From NCBI GenBank assembly GCA_002338605.1, contig DDIP01000048.1, forward strand, positions 1-6,948: a stretch of 6,948 bases of DNA, in the 5' to 3' direction. Below, one piece after another: positions 1 through 6,429 of this stretch. The translations under genes and the position numbers were made by a program. Source of the stretch: Proteobacteria bacterium UBA1847. Lineage in GTDB: Bacteria > Pseudomonadota > Gammaproteobacteria > Steroidobacterales > Woeseiaceae. Within the stretch, counting starts at the first letter, position 1. Each line of letters opens with the position of its first letter. Under the pieces are notes generated by a model, which was not told the DNA's origin, made no database searches, and saw nothing but the letters and a program-made list of their open reading frames with translations.

Positions 1-92
1 TACCTGCGATTGTTGGATTTCCGTGGAACTATGCGGCCCGGAGATGCTCTGATATAGCAGTCACTTCTAAACCATGCCTGGGTTCTGACCAC

Positions 93-806
93 TTGATCGT
101 ATCGATAAACCTTAGATCCAGCCTCGTCCTGTTGTCACTCTTCGCGGCGGGATGCGCGTCAAACGTTACGGTGGACGAACCCACAATTCCCAGGCCTCAT
201 ATCGACAAATTGCCAATGGATGTCGCGCTTCGCATTCCGGAGGAATTCAATAACTTTGTGCACGAAGAGAATGTCCTCGGGCGAGAAACCTGGACGATCA
301 ATCTTGGCCGCGCCAATGCCTCATTTTTCGAGCAACTATTCGGGTTCATGTTCGAAAACGTAATCATTCTCGGCCCGGATGACAATGCGCTGGACTACAA
401 ATTTGATGCGCTGGTTGAACCCCAGATAGAGGGTTTCGAGTTTTCCGTACCCAACCAGAGCAAGACGGATGCCTTTGCAGTTTGGATACGATACCGCATG
501 CAGATTTACGACAGCGTCGGCAACAATGCATCGACCTGGACTGTCAGCGCGTACGGGAAAAGTCAGAAAGAAGGTCTGGGTGGCACCAAGTCTCTGCAAC
601 GAGCAGCCGTTCTTGCAATGCGCGATGCGGCTGCGCTGATTTTGCTTCAGATGAACAAATCGACCAAACTAAGTGCTCTGGCTGACGGCCCCATGGACGT
701 CAGCGACCTGGAATCGCCAACAGTAGCGGATACTGACACACCGGATATCCCGGCGAGTCCTGCTGGCATTTTCGCTATCGGAGGTATTGACGATGCTCGC
801 GAATAG
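93..806 (+). CDS. Predicted outer-membrane lipoprotein, unknown function
   Basis: This is a 237-residue lipoprotein precursor. The N-terminus has a short basic stretch, a hydrophobic core (LVLLSLF) and the lipobox F-A-A-G-Cys21. Ala follows the Cys, so under the Lol +2 rule outer-membrane sorting is expected. The mature part is mixed alpha/beta: Leu40-Pro-Met-Asp-Val-Ala-Leu-Arg begins a likely strand, and residues about 105-153 alternate like a beta sheet (ALVEPQIEGFEF, then WIRYRMQIYDS). A helix rich in Ala and Arg spans about 166-187, and the tail from about 200 is Pro/Asp/Thr-rich and probably disordered. This loosely resembles YajG/LptE-like periplasm-facing lipoproteins, but I do not recognise the family and assign no function. 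The start is TTG; the only upstream ATG nearby (74) is out of frame and hits a stop at once. The frame stays open to the window's left edge without an ATG, and the Shine-Dalgarno is weak, so the start rests mainly on the signal peptide. It overlaps the next gene by 14 nt. Confidence 0.8.
   Translation: MIVSINLRSSLVLLSLFAAGCASNVTVDEPTIPRPHIDKLPMDVALRIPEEFNNFVHEENVLGRETWTINLGRANASFFEQLFGFMFENVIILGPDDNALDYKFDALVEPQIEGFEFSVPNQSKTDAFAVWIRYRMQIYDSVGNNASTWTVSAYGKSQKEGLGGTKSLQRAAVLAMRDAAALILLQMNKSTKLSALADGPMDVSDLESPTVADTDTPDIPASPAGIFAIGGIDDARE
780..785 (+). promoter_or_regulatory. Strong ribosome binding site for the second lipoprotein gene
   Basis: GGAGGT lies 8 nt before the ATG at 793, inside the end of the preceding gene. 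It decides the start: the in-frame TTG at 787 would sit only 2 nt from this site, too close, whereas ATG 793 has near-ideal spacing. The gene overlap together with this internal site suggests translational coupling. Confidence 0.65.
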
Positions 807-1455
807 AATTCTTACACCGATACTTGCAGTCGCCGTGAGCAGCTGCGTTACAGCACGCGTCGAAGATGCACGCGAAGAAACCACTGGTCTGCTTGAGGGA
901 GAAACGGTGGTCGTGATGGCCAAAAGCTATCACCAGGGTAACGAAACAGAAGCCGACTACATCCGCTGTGTCGAAAAAGCCCTGGGCAGCGGCAAAGGCG
1001 CCCTCAATGTTATTCCCAATCAGAAGTTTGTCGACAACCTGTTCCCGTGGTTTGAGCCACGTACCGCTCCGGCGGACACCAAAGGACTTGACCAGCTCAT
1101 GGCCAGGCCAGGAGTACCCAAGGCTGTGAAGGAGATGGGCGTCCGCTACATCGTCTGGCTTGACGGCGACACGTCACGGGTCACACAGGGTGGCAGTCTT
1201 TCCTGCGCCGCAGGTCCCGGCGGCGGTGGCTGTTTCGGATTTGCCTGGTGGCAGGATGCAGCTGCCTACGAGGCGTCAATCTGGGATCTTGATGATTCAG
1301 AAGCCGCCGGAACGGTGACCGCGGACTTCAACGGCACCTCCTTCCTGCCAGCGCTGGTCGTGCCAATTCCGCTTATCGCACGGACACAATCGAAAGCCTG
1401 TAACGGCCTGGCCAAGCAGTTGAAGCTGTTTATCGTGAGCGACGAACAGGTTTAG
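793..1455 (+). CDS. Predicted outer-membrane lipoprotein, unknown function
   Basis: From ATG 793 this is a 220-residue lipoprotein precursor. The signal peptide ends in the lipobox Val-Ser-Ser-Cys18, with Val at +2 (outer-membrane sorting expected). The mature protein has a conserved-looking block around residues 83-93 (L-F-P-W-F-E-P-R-T-A-P). A strand at about 117-124 (VRYIVWLDG) is followed by a Gly-rich loop flanked by Cys138 and Cys147 (C-A-A-G-P-G-G-G-G-C), then F-G-F-A-W-W. Two more cysteines are at 59 and 203. The even number of non-lipobox cysteines, all predicted to be periplasmic, would allow two disulfides; that is inference. Near the C-terminus is a hydrophobic Pro-rich stretch (PALVVPIPLIA, about 186-196). 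It looks like a conserved hypothetical lipoprotein, and I cannot give a function. It is probably co-transcribed and translationally coupled with the lipoprotein gene it overlaps. A TTG start at 787 (222 residues) is possible but less likely given the ribosome binding site. Confidence 0.85.
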   Translation: MLANRILTPILAVAVSSCVTARVEDAREETTGLLEGETVVVMAKSYHQGNETEADYIRCVEKALGSGKGALNVIPNQKFVDNLFPWFEPRTAPADTKGLDQLMARPGVPKAVKEMGVRYIVWLDGDTSRVTQGGSLSCAAGPGGGGCFGFAWWQDAAAYEASIWDLDDSEAAGTVTADFNGTSFLPALVVPIPLIARTQSKACNGLAKQLKLFIVSDEQV

Positions 1456-1458
1456 CGA

Positions 1459-1971
1459 TCAGGGCCTGCCTGCACGGAGAAGTGCCGCCGCATAAAAAGG
1501 CGATTTCAGGCTTTCGACGGCGACCGTTCGGCCCGATGATGGCGCATGCACGAATCGGTGCTCGCCCAGGTAAAGGCCGACGTGTGACATCTTGCCCGCC
1601 ACCTTGAAGAACAACAGATCGCCTTCCTGCAACTGGTTCATATCGACCGTGGCCGTTGCGGCCCATAGTTGTCCAGTGGTTCGCGGTACCGATTTCCCGG
1701 CCTGGCGATACGCGTATTGAATCAATCCGCTGCAGTCGAATCCCGAAGTACCCGAACCGCCATAACGGTAAGGCACACCGACCTGGCTCAACGCTACGGC
1801 GGCGGCGCGCTCGCCGACCTTTGTGCGCTGTTGGGTAGGTGCGCTGCCCGTGCGGTTGCTCGCCTGTCGCTCCGATGGCTGCGGCGGAGCCGAGGCACAG
1901 CCCGCAAATAGCCCCAACATCGTGATTGTTAAGGAAAATCTCCGAATATTAGTCGCTGGCTGCGTTATCAT
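1459..1971 (-). CDS. NlpC/P60-family lipoprotein, probable peptidoglycan endopeptidase
   Basis: This is a 170-residue lipoprotein from ATG 1971, with a single C-terminal NlpC/P60 domain. The lipobox is L-F-A-G-Cys25 with Ala at +2. A Pro/Gln/Ser-rich linker covers about 26-55, and the catalytic domain runs from about 55 to 170. The catalytic set is visible: Cys80 in F-D-C-S-G-L, His130 in S-H-V-G-L-Y and His142 in F-V-H-A. The spacing of 50 and 12 residues closely matches the E. coli Spr (MepS) Cys-His-His arrangement. Y-R-Y-G-G before the Cys and G-D-L-L-F-F before the first His are family hallmarks. Known members cleave cross-linked or stem peptides of peptidoglycan (D,L-endopeptidases); a similar cell-wall role at the outer membrane is expected, though the exact bond cannot be read from sequence. 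A TTG at 1998 would extend the protein by 9 residues and leave an unusually long signal peptide. The -10-like TATAAG at 2008-2003 also favours ATG 1971. Confidence 0.93.
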   Translation of the reverse strand: MITQPATNIRRFSLTITMLGLFAGCASAPPQPSERQASNRTGSAPTQQRTKVGERAAAVALSQVGVPYRYGGSGTSGFDCSGLIQYAYRQAGKSVPRTTGQLWAATATVDMNQLQEGDLLFFKVAGKMSHVGLYLGEHRFVHAPSSGRTVAVESLKSPFYAAALLRAGRP

Positions 1972-2002
1972 CCCGAACTCAATGGACCCGACCCTCAATC
2001 AC

Positions 2003-2008
2003 CTTATA
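2003..2008 (-). promoter_or_regulatory. Possible -10 element for the NlpC/P60 gene
   Basis: Read on the minus strand, this is TATAAG, five of six matches to TATAAT. It would start transcription about 25 nt upstream of the ATG at 1971 and at or after the alternative TTG at 1998. I see no convincing -35 hexamer at 16-18 bp, so support is weak. It lies within the 57-bp divergent gap, which must also hold the start signals of the plus-strand peptidase gene. Confidence 0.25.
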
Positions 2009-2028
2009 CGACAGGACCTGAATTCTGT

Positions 2029-3306
2029 ATGAACTGCTTCTCAGGATCGATAATTCTCGGGCTTTTGGCCGCTTGTGCCGCCTGCGGAGCACCGGTTTCA
2101 GAAGCCGACGAAGATGCAACATCATCAGACTACGCGGTCCACTACACAGTGACTCCGCATCCCGCCGAGGGCGCAGTCGATGTAAGCATGCGCGTGCGCC
2201 AGACACGCGGGCAACTGCGCGCTGTCGAATTCCGTTTCGATGCGAAGCGACTCTCGGACATCGTTGCCGATGGTACGCTTACCGTCGCGGAGTCGAAGGT
2301 CACGTGGCAACCGGACCGACGGGGCGGACAGATCCGCTGGCAAGTCAGGCCATCGAAAAGACGTGGCGGCAACGGCTACGATGCACTGCTGCGTGCAGAC
2401 TGGGGCATTCTTCGGGCTGAAGACCTGGTTCCACGAGCCAAAACCCGCACGCTGAAAGGTGCGACCGCGCGCACCACCCTTAGTTTCGAATTGCCAGCAG
2501 GCTGGTCCGTCGTGACTCAATATTCCTCGGTCAACGACCCCATCGAGGTCACCGGAAACGCTCGCCGATTCATACAGCCAAGTGGTTGGATTGCGATCGG
2601 GGATCTCGGTGTACGTCGCGAGACCATCGCCGGCATTCGAGTCGCTATTGCGGCGCCACAGGGTGAAACTGTTCGCAGGATGGACATGCTGGCGCTGCTG
2701 AACTGGACGCTTCCACAACTCACGGCGATTACCCCTGCCGTCGATTCACGCCTGACAATTGTCAGTGCCGGCGACCCGATGTGGCGTGGTGGCCTATCGG
2801 GCCCGAGCTCGTTGTTTATTCATGCAGATCGCCCACTGATCAGTGAAAATGCGACCAGCACCTTGGTACATGAGGTCGTCCATGTGGCATTTGGAATTCG
2901 CGCAGTCACTGGATACGACTGGATAGCCGAGGGCATCGCGGAATTTTACAGTCTCGAACTGCTGCATCGCGGTGGCGCGATTACGAGCCGCCGATATAAT
3001 CGCGCCCTGGAGGACCAGGCTGAATGGGCGCGGTCCGCCACAGCCTTATGTGGTAAATCCTCGAGCGGAGCCACGACTGCTGCGGCCGTTATTACGTTTC
3101 GAAAACTGGATGAAGAAATTAGGAAATCGTCTAAAGGAGAGCACAGTCTGGACACGGTCGTTAACCAGCTGGCCCGCGATGATGACAAAATCACGCTGCC
3201 GGCGCTGCAACGCATTGTCGAAGGCATTCTGGAAGAGCCATCCAGAACTTTGCGCACTGATCAACTGCCCGGCTGCAAGGAACTTGCAGCCGATTTGGGA
3301 GCCTAG
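2029..3306 (+). CDS. Lipoprotein metallopeptidase, M61-like gluzincin
   Basis: This is a 425-residue lipoprotein. The signal peptide ends L-A-A-Cys16 (a second Cys at 19 is a poorer lipobox), with Ala at +2. Residues about 35-200 look like the beta-rich N-terminal domain of M61 peptidases: a strand pattern starting Y-A-V-H-Y-T-V-T-P, F-E-L-P-A-G-W at 153-159 and G-W-I-A-I-G-D-L at 186-193. The catalytic core has His281-Glu282-Val-Val-His285 and then W-I-A-E-G, with Glu301 as the likely third zinc ligand. That HExxH...EG arrangement is typical of gluzincins (M1/M61). Only 15 residues separate the last His from Glu301, against 18 in M1 enzymes. The protein is compact and I see no C-terminal PDZ domain, which many M61 proteins have. 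Substrate is unknown; known M61 members are aminopeptidases acting on Gly/Ala or acidic N-termini. The ATG has only a distant weak AGGA upstream. Its stop is followed after 8 nt by the AAA+ gene, so the two are probably co-transcribed. Confidence 0.85.
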   Translation: MNCFSGSIILGLLAACAACGAPVSEADEDATSSDYAVHYTVTPHPAEGAVDVSMRVRQTRGQLRAVEFRFDAKRLSDIVADGTLTVAESKVTWQPDRRGGQIRWQVRPSKRRGGNGYDALLRADWGILRAEDLVPRAKTRTLKGATARTTLSFELPAGWSVVTQYSSVNDPIEVTGNARRFIQPSGWIAIGDLGVRRETIAGIRVAIAAPQGETVRRMDMLALLNWTLPQLTAITPAVDSRLTIVSAGDPMWRGGLSGPSSLFIHADRPLISENATSTLVHEVVHVAFGIRAVTGYDWIAEGIAEFYSLELLHRGGAITSRRYNRALEDQAEWARSATALCGKSSSGATTAAAVITFRKLDEEIRKSSKGEHSLDTVVNQLARDDDKITLPALQRIVEGILEEPSRTLRTDQLPGCKELAADLGA

Positions 3307-3308
3307 GT
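3305..3308 (+). promoter_or_regulatory. Ribosome binding site overlapping the upstream stop codon
   Basis: AGGT begins inside the TAG stop of the peptidase gene and lies 6 nt before the ATG at 3315. A further GGAG sits at about 3298-3301. This arrangement lets ribosomes terminating on the peptidase gene re-initiate on the ATPase gene, which supports an operon. Confidence 0.4.
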
Positions 3309-3314
3309 AACTCT

Positions 3315-4805
3315 ATGGACGGAAGTCACGATCTCGAGTTGGTTCTGCGATCAAGAACGCCGATCGTTGTCATTGAATCTCAGGATGAGGCGCGAATGTT
3401 GCAACTGTTGCAATCAATTACGCTTCGCCGCGCATCGACAAACTATGTGCCTATTTTTCGATGGACGATTACCGACGGACTGCAACGCCTGGATATTGCG
3501 TTGGAGCCACAAACGCTCAATTCGGAACCGACGGATGTACTGAAACACATCCGAGCGGTCAACAAGCCTGGGCTTTACGTGCTGCTGGATTTTCACCCGT
3601 TCCTGGCAGACCCGGTTAATGTCCGGCTGCTGAAAGACATCTGTATCCGATTCCAGGACGTCGAACGGCAACTCGTATTGATCAGTCACAAGGTATCTGT
3701 TCCGCAAGAACTTGAGGGCTTTTGTGCACGGTTCGACATGGCATTGCCGGACAGCGCTGAACGAGCTCGAATCGTGCAAAAGGCAATCGCTGAATATGAT
3801 GCGGAGCATCCCGGGAAAAAGGTGCAAATCGATCCCAGGGCTCACAAGTTACTGGTTCAAAATCTGTCCGGATTGAGCTATGCAGACACCGCTCGCCTTG
3901 CCCGCAATGCGATTTGCGTTGACGGCGCCTTGTCCCGGAGTGACTTGCCTCAAGTAATGCAGGCCAAGTATGAACTGCTGAATCGCGGTGGCGCCCTGCA
4001 GTTTGAATACGATACAGCGACGTTCGGCGATATTGGAGGACTAACAAAACTCAAAGCCTGGCTGACGCAACGTCGACCCGCATTTCGCAGGGAACAAAAT
4101 GCTGCGCATCTGGCCCCGCCGAAAGGCGTGCTCCTGATCGGTATTCAGGGTTGTGGAAAGAGCCTGGCGGCCAAAGCAACATCTGCTATTTTCGGCGTTC
4201 CGTTGCTACGCCTGGACTTCGCCACGATCTACGACAAGTACCATGGTGAAACCGAAAGAAAGCTCCGTGAATCGCTAAATACCGCAGATGTAATGGCGCC
4301 CTGCGTTTTATGGATCGATGAAATTGAGAAAGGTATCGCCGGTCGTGGCGGCGAAACCGGGACAACGCAACGCGTCCTGGGCACCTTCCTGACATGGATG
4401 GCCGAAAAGAAAAGCCATGTCTTCGTCGTGGCGACGGCCAACGACATCACTGCAATGCCGCCGGAACTGGTCCGCAAAGGTCGGTTTGATGAAATCTTTT
4501 TTGTCGACCTTCCGGGCAAGGAAATACGGGCAGCCATTCTGGCGATTCACCTGTCGCGCCGCAAGCAGGCATTGGGGAACTTTGACATCGAATCGCTGGC
4601 GGACGCGATGGCCGGCTTCTCTGGAGCCGAGATAGAACAAGCCGTTGTCTCAGCACTGTATTCGGCACATGCTCAGGACCAGCCATTATCGAATCGCCAT
4701 ATTGAGTCCGAAGTCCTGCAGACCAGGCCATTGTCGGTGGTCATGCGGGAGCGAGTCGAGGAACTCCGGGCCTGGGCCGCTGGCCGTACGGTAAACTGCG
4801 ATTAG
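3315..4805 (+). CDS. Ycf46-like AAA+ ATPase
   Basis: This is a 496-residue soluble protein with one AAA+ module after a long N-terminal domain, the organisation of the Ycf46 family. The N-terminal domain (about 1-225) starts with the family-typical pattern [16 protein letters not shown]. In the AAA+ module, Walker A is G-I-Q-G-C-G-K-S at 276-283 and Walker B is V-L-W-I-D-E at 331-336. Sensor 1 is A-T-A-N with Asn376; the Arg-finger region R-K-G-R-F-D-E is at 387-393; sensor 2 is G-F-S-G-A-E at 434-439. A pore-loop-like segment K-Y-H-G-E-T-E (308-314) has aromatic Tyr309, as in hexameric substrate-threading AAA+ proteins. There is no HExxH protease domain, so it is not FtsH despite the similar ATPase. 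All ATPase residues look intact, so it should hydrolyse ATP, probably as a hexamer. Ycf46 in cyanobacteria and plastids has been linked to carbon dioxide utilisation, but the molecular role is unknown and need not apply here. It follows the M61-like gene by 8 nt and precedes the FHA gene by 74 nt. Confidence 0.92.
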   Translation: MDGSHDLELVLRSRTPIVVIESQDEARMLQLLQSITLRRASTNYVPIFRWTITDGLQRLDIALEPQTLNSEPTDVLKHIRAVNKPGLYVLLDFHPFLADPVNVRLLKDICIRFQDVERQLVLISHKVSVPQELEGFCARFDMALPDSAERARIVQKAIAEYDAEHPGKKVQIDPRAHKLLVQNLSGLSYADTARLARNAICVDGALSRSDLPQVMQAKYELLNRGGALQFEYDTATFGDIGGLTKLKAWLTQRRPAFRREQNAAHLAPPKGVLLIGIQGCGKSLAAKATSAIFGVPLLRLDFATIYDKYHGETERKLRESLNTADVMAPCVLWIDEIEKGIAGRGGETGTTQRVLGTFLTWMAEKKSHVFVVATANDITAMPPELVRKGRFDEIFFVDLPGKEIRAAILAIHLSRRKQALGNFDIESLADAMAGFSGAEIEQAVVSALYSAHAQDQPLSNRHIESEVLQTRPLSVVMRERVEELRAWAAGRTVNCD

Positions 4806-4835
4806 CCGAATTTGACGTAAGACCGAATAAATTTG
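4806..4835 (+). repeat. Short direct repeat upstream of the FHA gene
   Basis: CCGAAT occurs at 4806-4811 and again at 4823-4828, 17 bp apart, each followed by TTTG (directly in the first copy, after AAA in the second). The second copy lies about 45-60 bp upstream of the ATG. It could be a regulator site in the gap between the ATPase and FHA genes, but six bases can repeat by chance. Confidence 0.2.
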
Positions 4836-4864
4836 CTACGAAGTCTGGCGGCAGTGATATTGCG

Positions 4865-4873
4865 TGCTACTAT
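4865..4873 (+). promoter_or_regulatory. Putative extended -10 promoter of the FHA gene
   Basis: TGCTACTAT fits an extended -10 (TG-n-TATAAT; four of six in the hexamer plus the TG). No good -35 is at the expected distance; TTGACG at 4812-4817 is too far upstream. Transcription starting about 7 nt after the hexamer would begin at or next to the ATG at 4880, so the mRNA could be leaderless. This agrees with the lack of any purine-rich Shine-Dalgarno before that ATG. Confidence 0.4.
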
Positions 4874-4879
4874 TGCTCT

Positions 4880-6337
4880 ATGGCTAATGAAAACAACAAT
4901 ATCAATGAGTTAGTCGCTGATGATGATCCGACTGTTGAACTCGAGATGGGCAGATTTCATGATGAAGCTGCCGAATCCGACGCCCGTACCTTCGACGCCT
5001 CGGAATGCGACTCTCCGGACGAATTGGAGGGTGTAACGGTATCGGAGCTGCAATCAGACCTGCGATCACGCAAGGAAACGATTGACCAGCTTCAATACGA
5101 CATCCAGCAACTGCACACGAAATGGCTCGGGCTCGAGGCCGAGATCAAGGCACGCGAAGCCCAGACGGAACAAATCAATGCCGAGTTAGAAGCCGCTCAG
5201 CAGGCGGCAACACGCAAAGAAAAGCTTATCAAAAAGCGGGATCGCAGCATCAAGTCCCTGAAAGCTGAGATCCGGCAGCGCGATGAGGAACAGCGAAATC
5301 TGTCCAATCGGTGTGAAGACCTGGAACATGCACTTGAGAAGGTCCGGAATCGCACAATACCGTCCGAAACGGTGCTCAATTCAGATCAAGGGCTGTCAGT
5401 TGCTGAACTTCAAATGCGCCTTGAAAGGTCCGGCAACTACGCTGACACCATGCGAATACAACTCCAGGACCTGATCGAGGTCCACAGTGCCGATGAAGTT
5501 GCGATAGAAAACCTGACCAATGAGCTGGACTCCGCAAGGCGCAGAAACCTCGAATTACTCGATGAACAGCTGCGCATGAAAGCGCAAGCGGAGGACTTGC
5601 AGGCACAGCTCGCCGACATTCAAAGCCAGCACCAGGAAGAGGTTCGTGTTTTGCGATTTGAGCTCGGCGAAGCACAGGACACCAGGGTTGAAACCGAGGA
5701 CCTGAATAGTCAGCTTGCGTCCGACCTCGTCGATGCGCAGGGTTTCAAGCTGGAACTCGAGAAGATGCTCAATGATACCGAAGAACAGGCGGCGGAGCGA
5801 ATCGAGAACTTACGCAAGGAAAATTCCAGGCTGCAACAGATCAACAACAGCCTTGAGCAAAAATTGTCGGCCAAGAGTGAAGCGATTACCGTTCTTTTGG
5901 CTGAGTTGGCGAAGAAATCCGAGCCCATCGAAGCAATCGGCGAGATTGAAGATGTCATTCACGACATGGGCGAGCGAATGACGGAGCGAAGCAGCAAGCG
6001 CCAGGAACGAGAACCGCGTGCTATCGCTGAACGCCTGTCGCGTGTGCTAATCGGTACAGTCGACGACCAGGTATTGCGGTTTCCGTTGTTCAAGGACCGG
6101 TTGACTATCGGGCGAACCAAAGACAATGACATCCAACTTGAGGCCGCTTACATTAGTCGTCGTCACGCGGTCATCCAGACCGATGACGATGCGACCCGGG
6201 TTATTGATTGGGGCAGCAAAAACGGGATCTATGTGAACGGCGACAAGGTCGACGAACACTTCCTGTGCCACGGTGACATTGTGACGATCGGCAATGCTCG
6301 CTTTCGCTACGAAGAACTCAAGAAGCGAGAATCCTGA
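4880..6337 (+). CDS. Coiled-coil protein with C-terminal FHA domain
   Basis: This is a 485-residue protein with no signal peptide or membrane helix, so it is predicted cytoplasmic. Residues 1-50 are acidic and low in structure, and include D-D-D-P-T-V-E-L (14-21). Two long coiled-coil segments follow, at about 53-157 and 175-345, separated by a helix-breaking linker (P-S-E-T-V-L-N-S-D-Q-G, 161-171). The first coil has a basic patch at about 112-133. The FHA domain spans about 388-480 with the phosphothreonine-binding residues in place: Gly411-Arg412, Ser426-Arg-Arg-His429, Asp443-Trp-Gly-Ser446-Lys-Asn448-Gly449 and Val452-Asn-Gly454. FHA domains bind phosphothreonine, preferring Leu, Ile or Asp at +3. 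Thr18 has Leu21 at +3, so self-binding after phosphorylation, as in GarA/OdhI, is possible (inference). Rod-like dimerisation through the coils is likely. It lies downstream of the Ycf46-like ATPase on the same strand. The ATG at 4880 has no visible Shine-Dalgarno; a later Met at residue 23 is an alternative start, but it would remove the Thr18 motif. Confidence 0.92.
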   Translation: MANENNNINELVADDDPTVELEMGRFHDEAAESDARTFDASECDSPDELEGVTVSELQSDLRSRKETIDQLQYDIQQLHTKWLGLEAEIKAREAQTEQINAELEAAQQAATRKEKLIKKRDRSIKSLKAEIRQRDEEQRNLSNRCEDLEHALEKVRNRTIPSETVLNSDQGLSVAELQMRLERSGNYADTMRIQLQDLIEVHSADEVAIENLTNELDSARRRNLELLDEQLRMKAQAEDLQAQLADIQSQHQEEVRVLRFELGEAQDTRVETEDLNSQLASDLVDAQGFKLELEKMLNDTEEQAAERIENLRKENSRLQQINNSLEQKLSAKSEAITVLLAELAKKSEPIEAIGEIEDVIHDMGERMTERSSKRQEREPRAIAERLSRVLIGTVDDQVLRFPLFKDRLTIGRTKDNDIQLEAAYISRRHAVIQTDDDATRVIDWGSKNGIYVNGDKVDEHFLCHGDIVTIGNARFRYEELKKRES

Positions 6338-6389
6338 CCGGCTACATCAAATTGTGAGAGCCTTCACGGACTTGCGGCGAGGGTTCAAT

Positions 6390-6395
6390 TATATT
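6390..6395 (+). promoter_or_regulatory. Possible -10 element before the small membrane-protein gene
   Basis: TATATT matches TATAAT at five of six bases, in the 92-bp gap after the FHA gene. Nearby -35 candidates are badly spaced: TTCACG at 6363-6368 leaves 21 bp and TTGCGG at 6372-6377 leaves 12 bp. No terminator-like hairpin with a T-run follows the FHA stop, so read-through from the FHA gene is equally possible. Confidence 0.22.
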
Positions 6396-6429
6396 GCTGG
6401 CATTACAAGGATTGTGAGTATCACGAACT

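Noticed and set aside
1..57. 18 open codons ending in TAG at 55-57 on the plus strand, possibly the 3' end of an upstream gene
   Set aside because: Too short to distinguish from chance and with no recognisable motif; other frames are also open here.
2125..2718. 197-codon minus-strand frame inside the M61-like gene
   Set aside because: Antisense shadow of a well-supported coding sequence; the product has no family motif or coherent composition.
3315..4805. FtsH-type protease as an alternative identity for the AAA+ gene
   Set aside because: The ATPase motifs are FtsH-like, but there are no N-terminal membrane helices and no HExxH zinc-protease domain; the N-terminal domain fits Ycf46.
4846..4863. 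TGGCGG...TTGC upstream of the FHA gene, resembling a sigma-54 -24/-12 promoter
   Set aside because: GG and GC are 13 bp apart instead of the required 10, and the rest of the consensus is missing.
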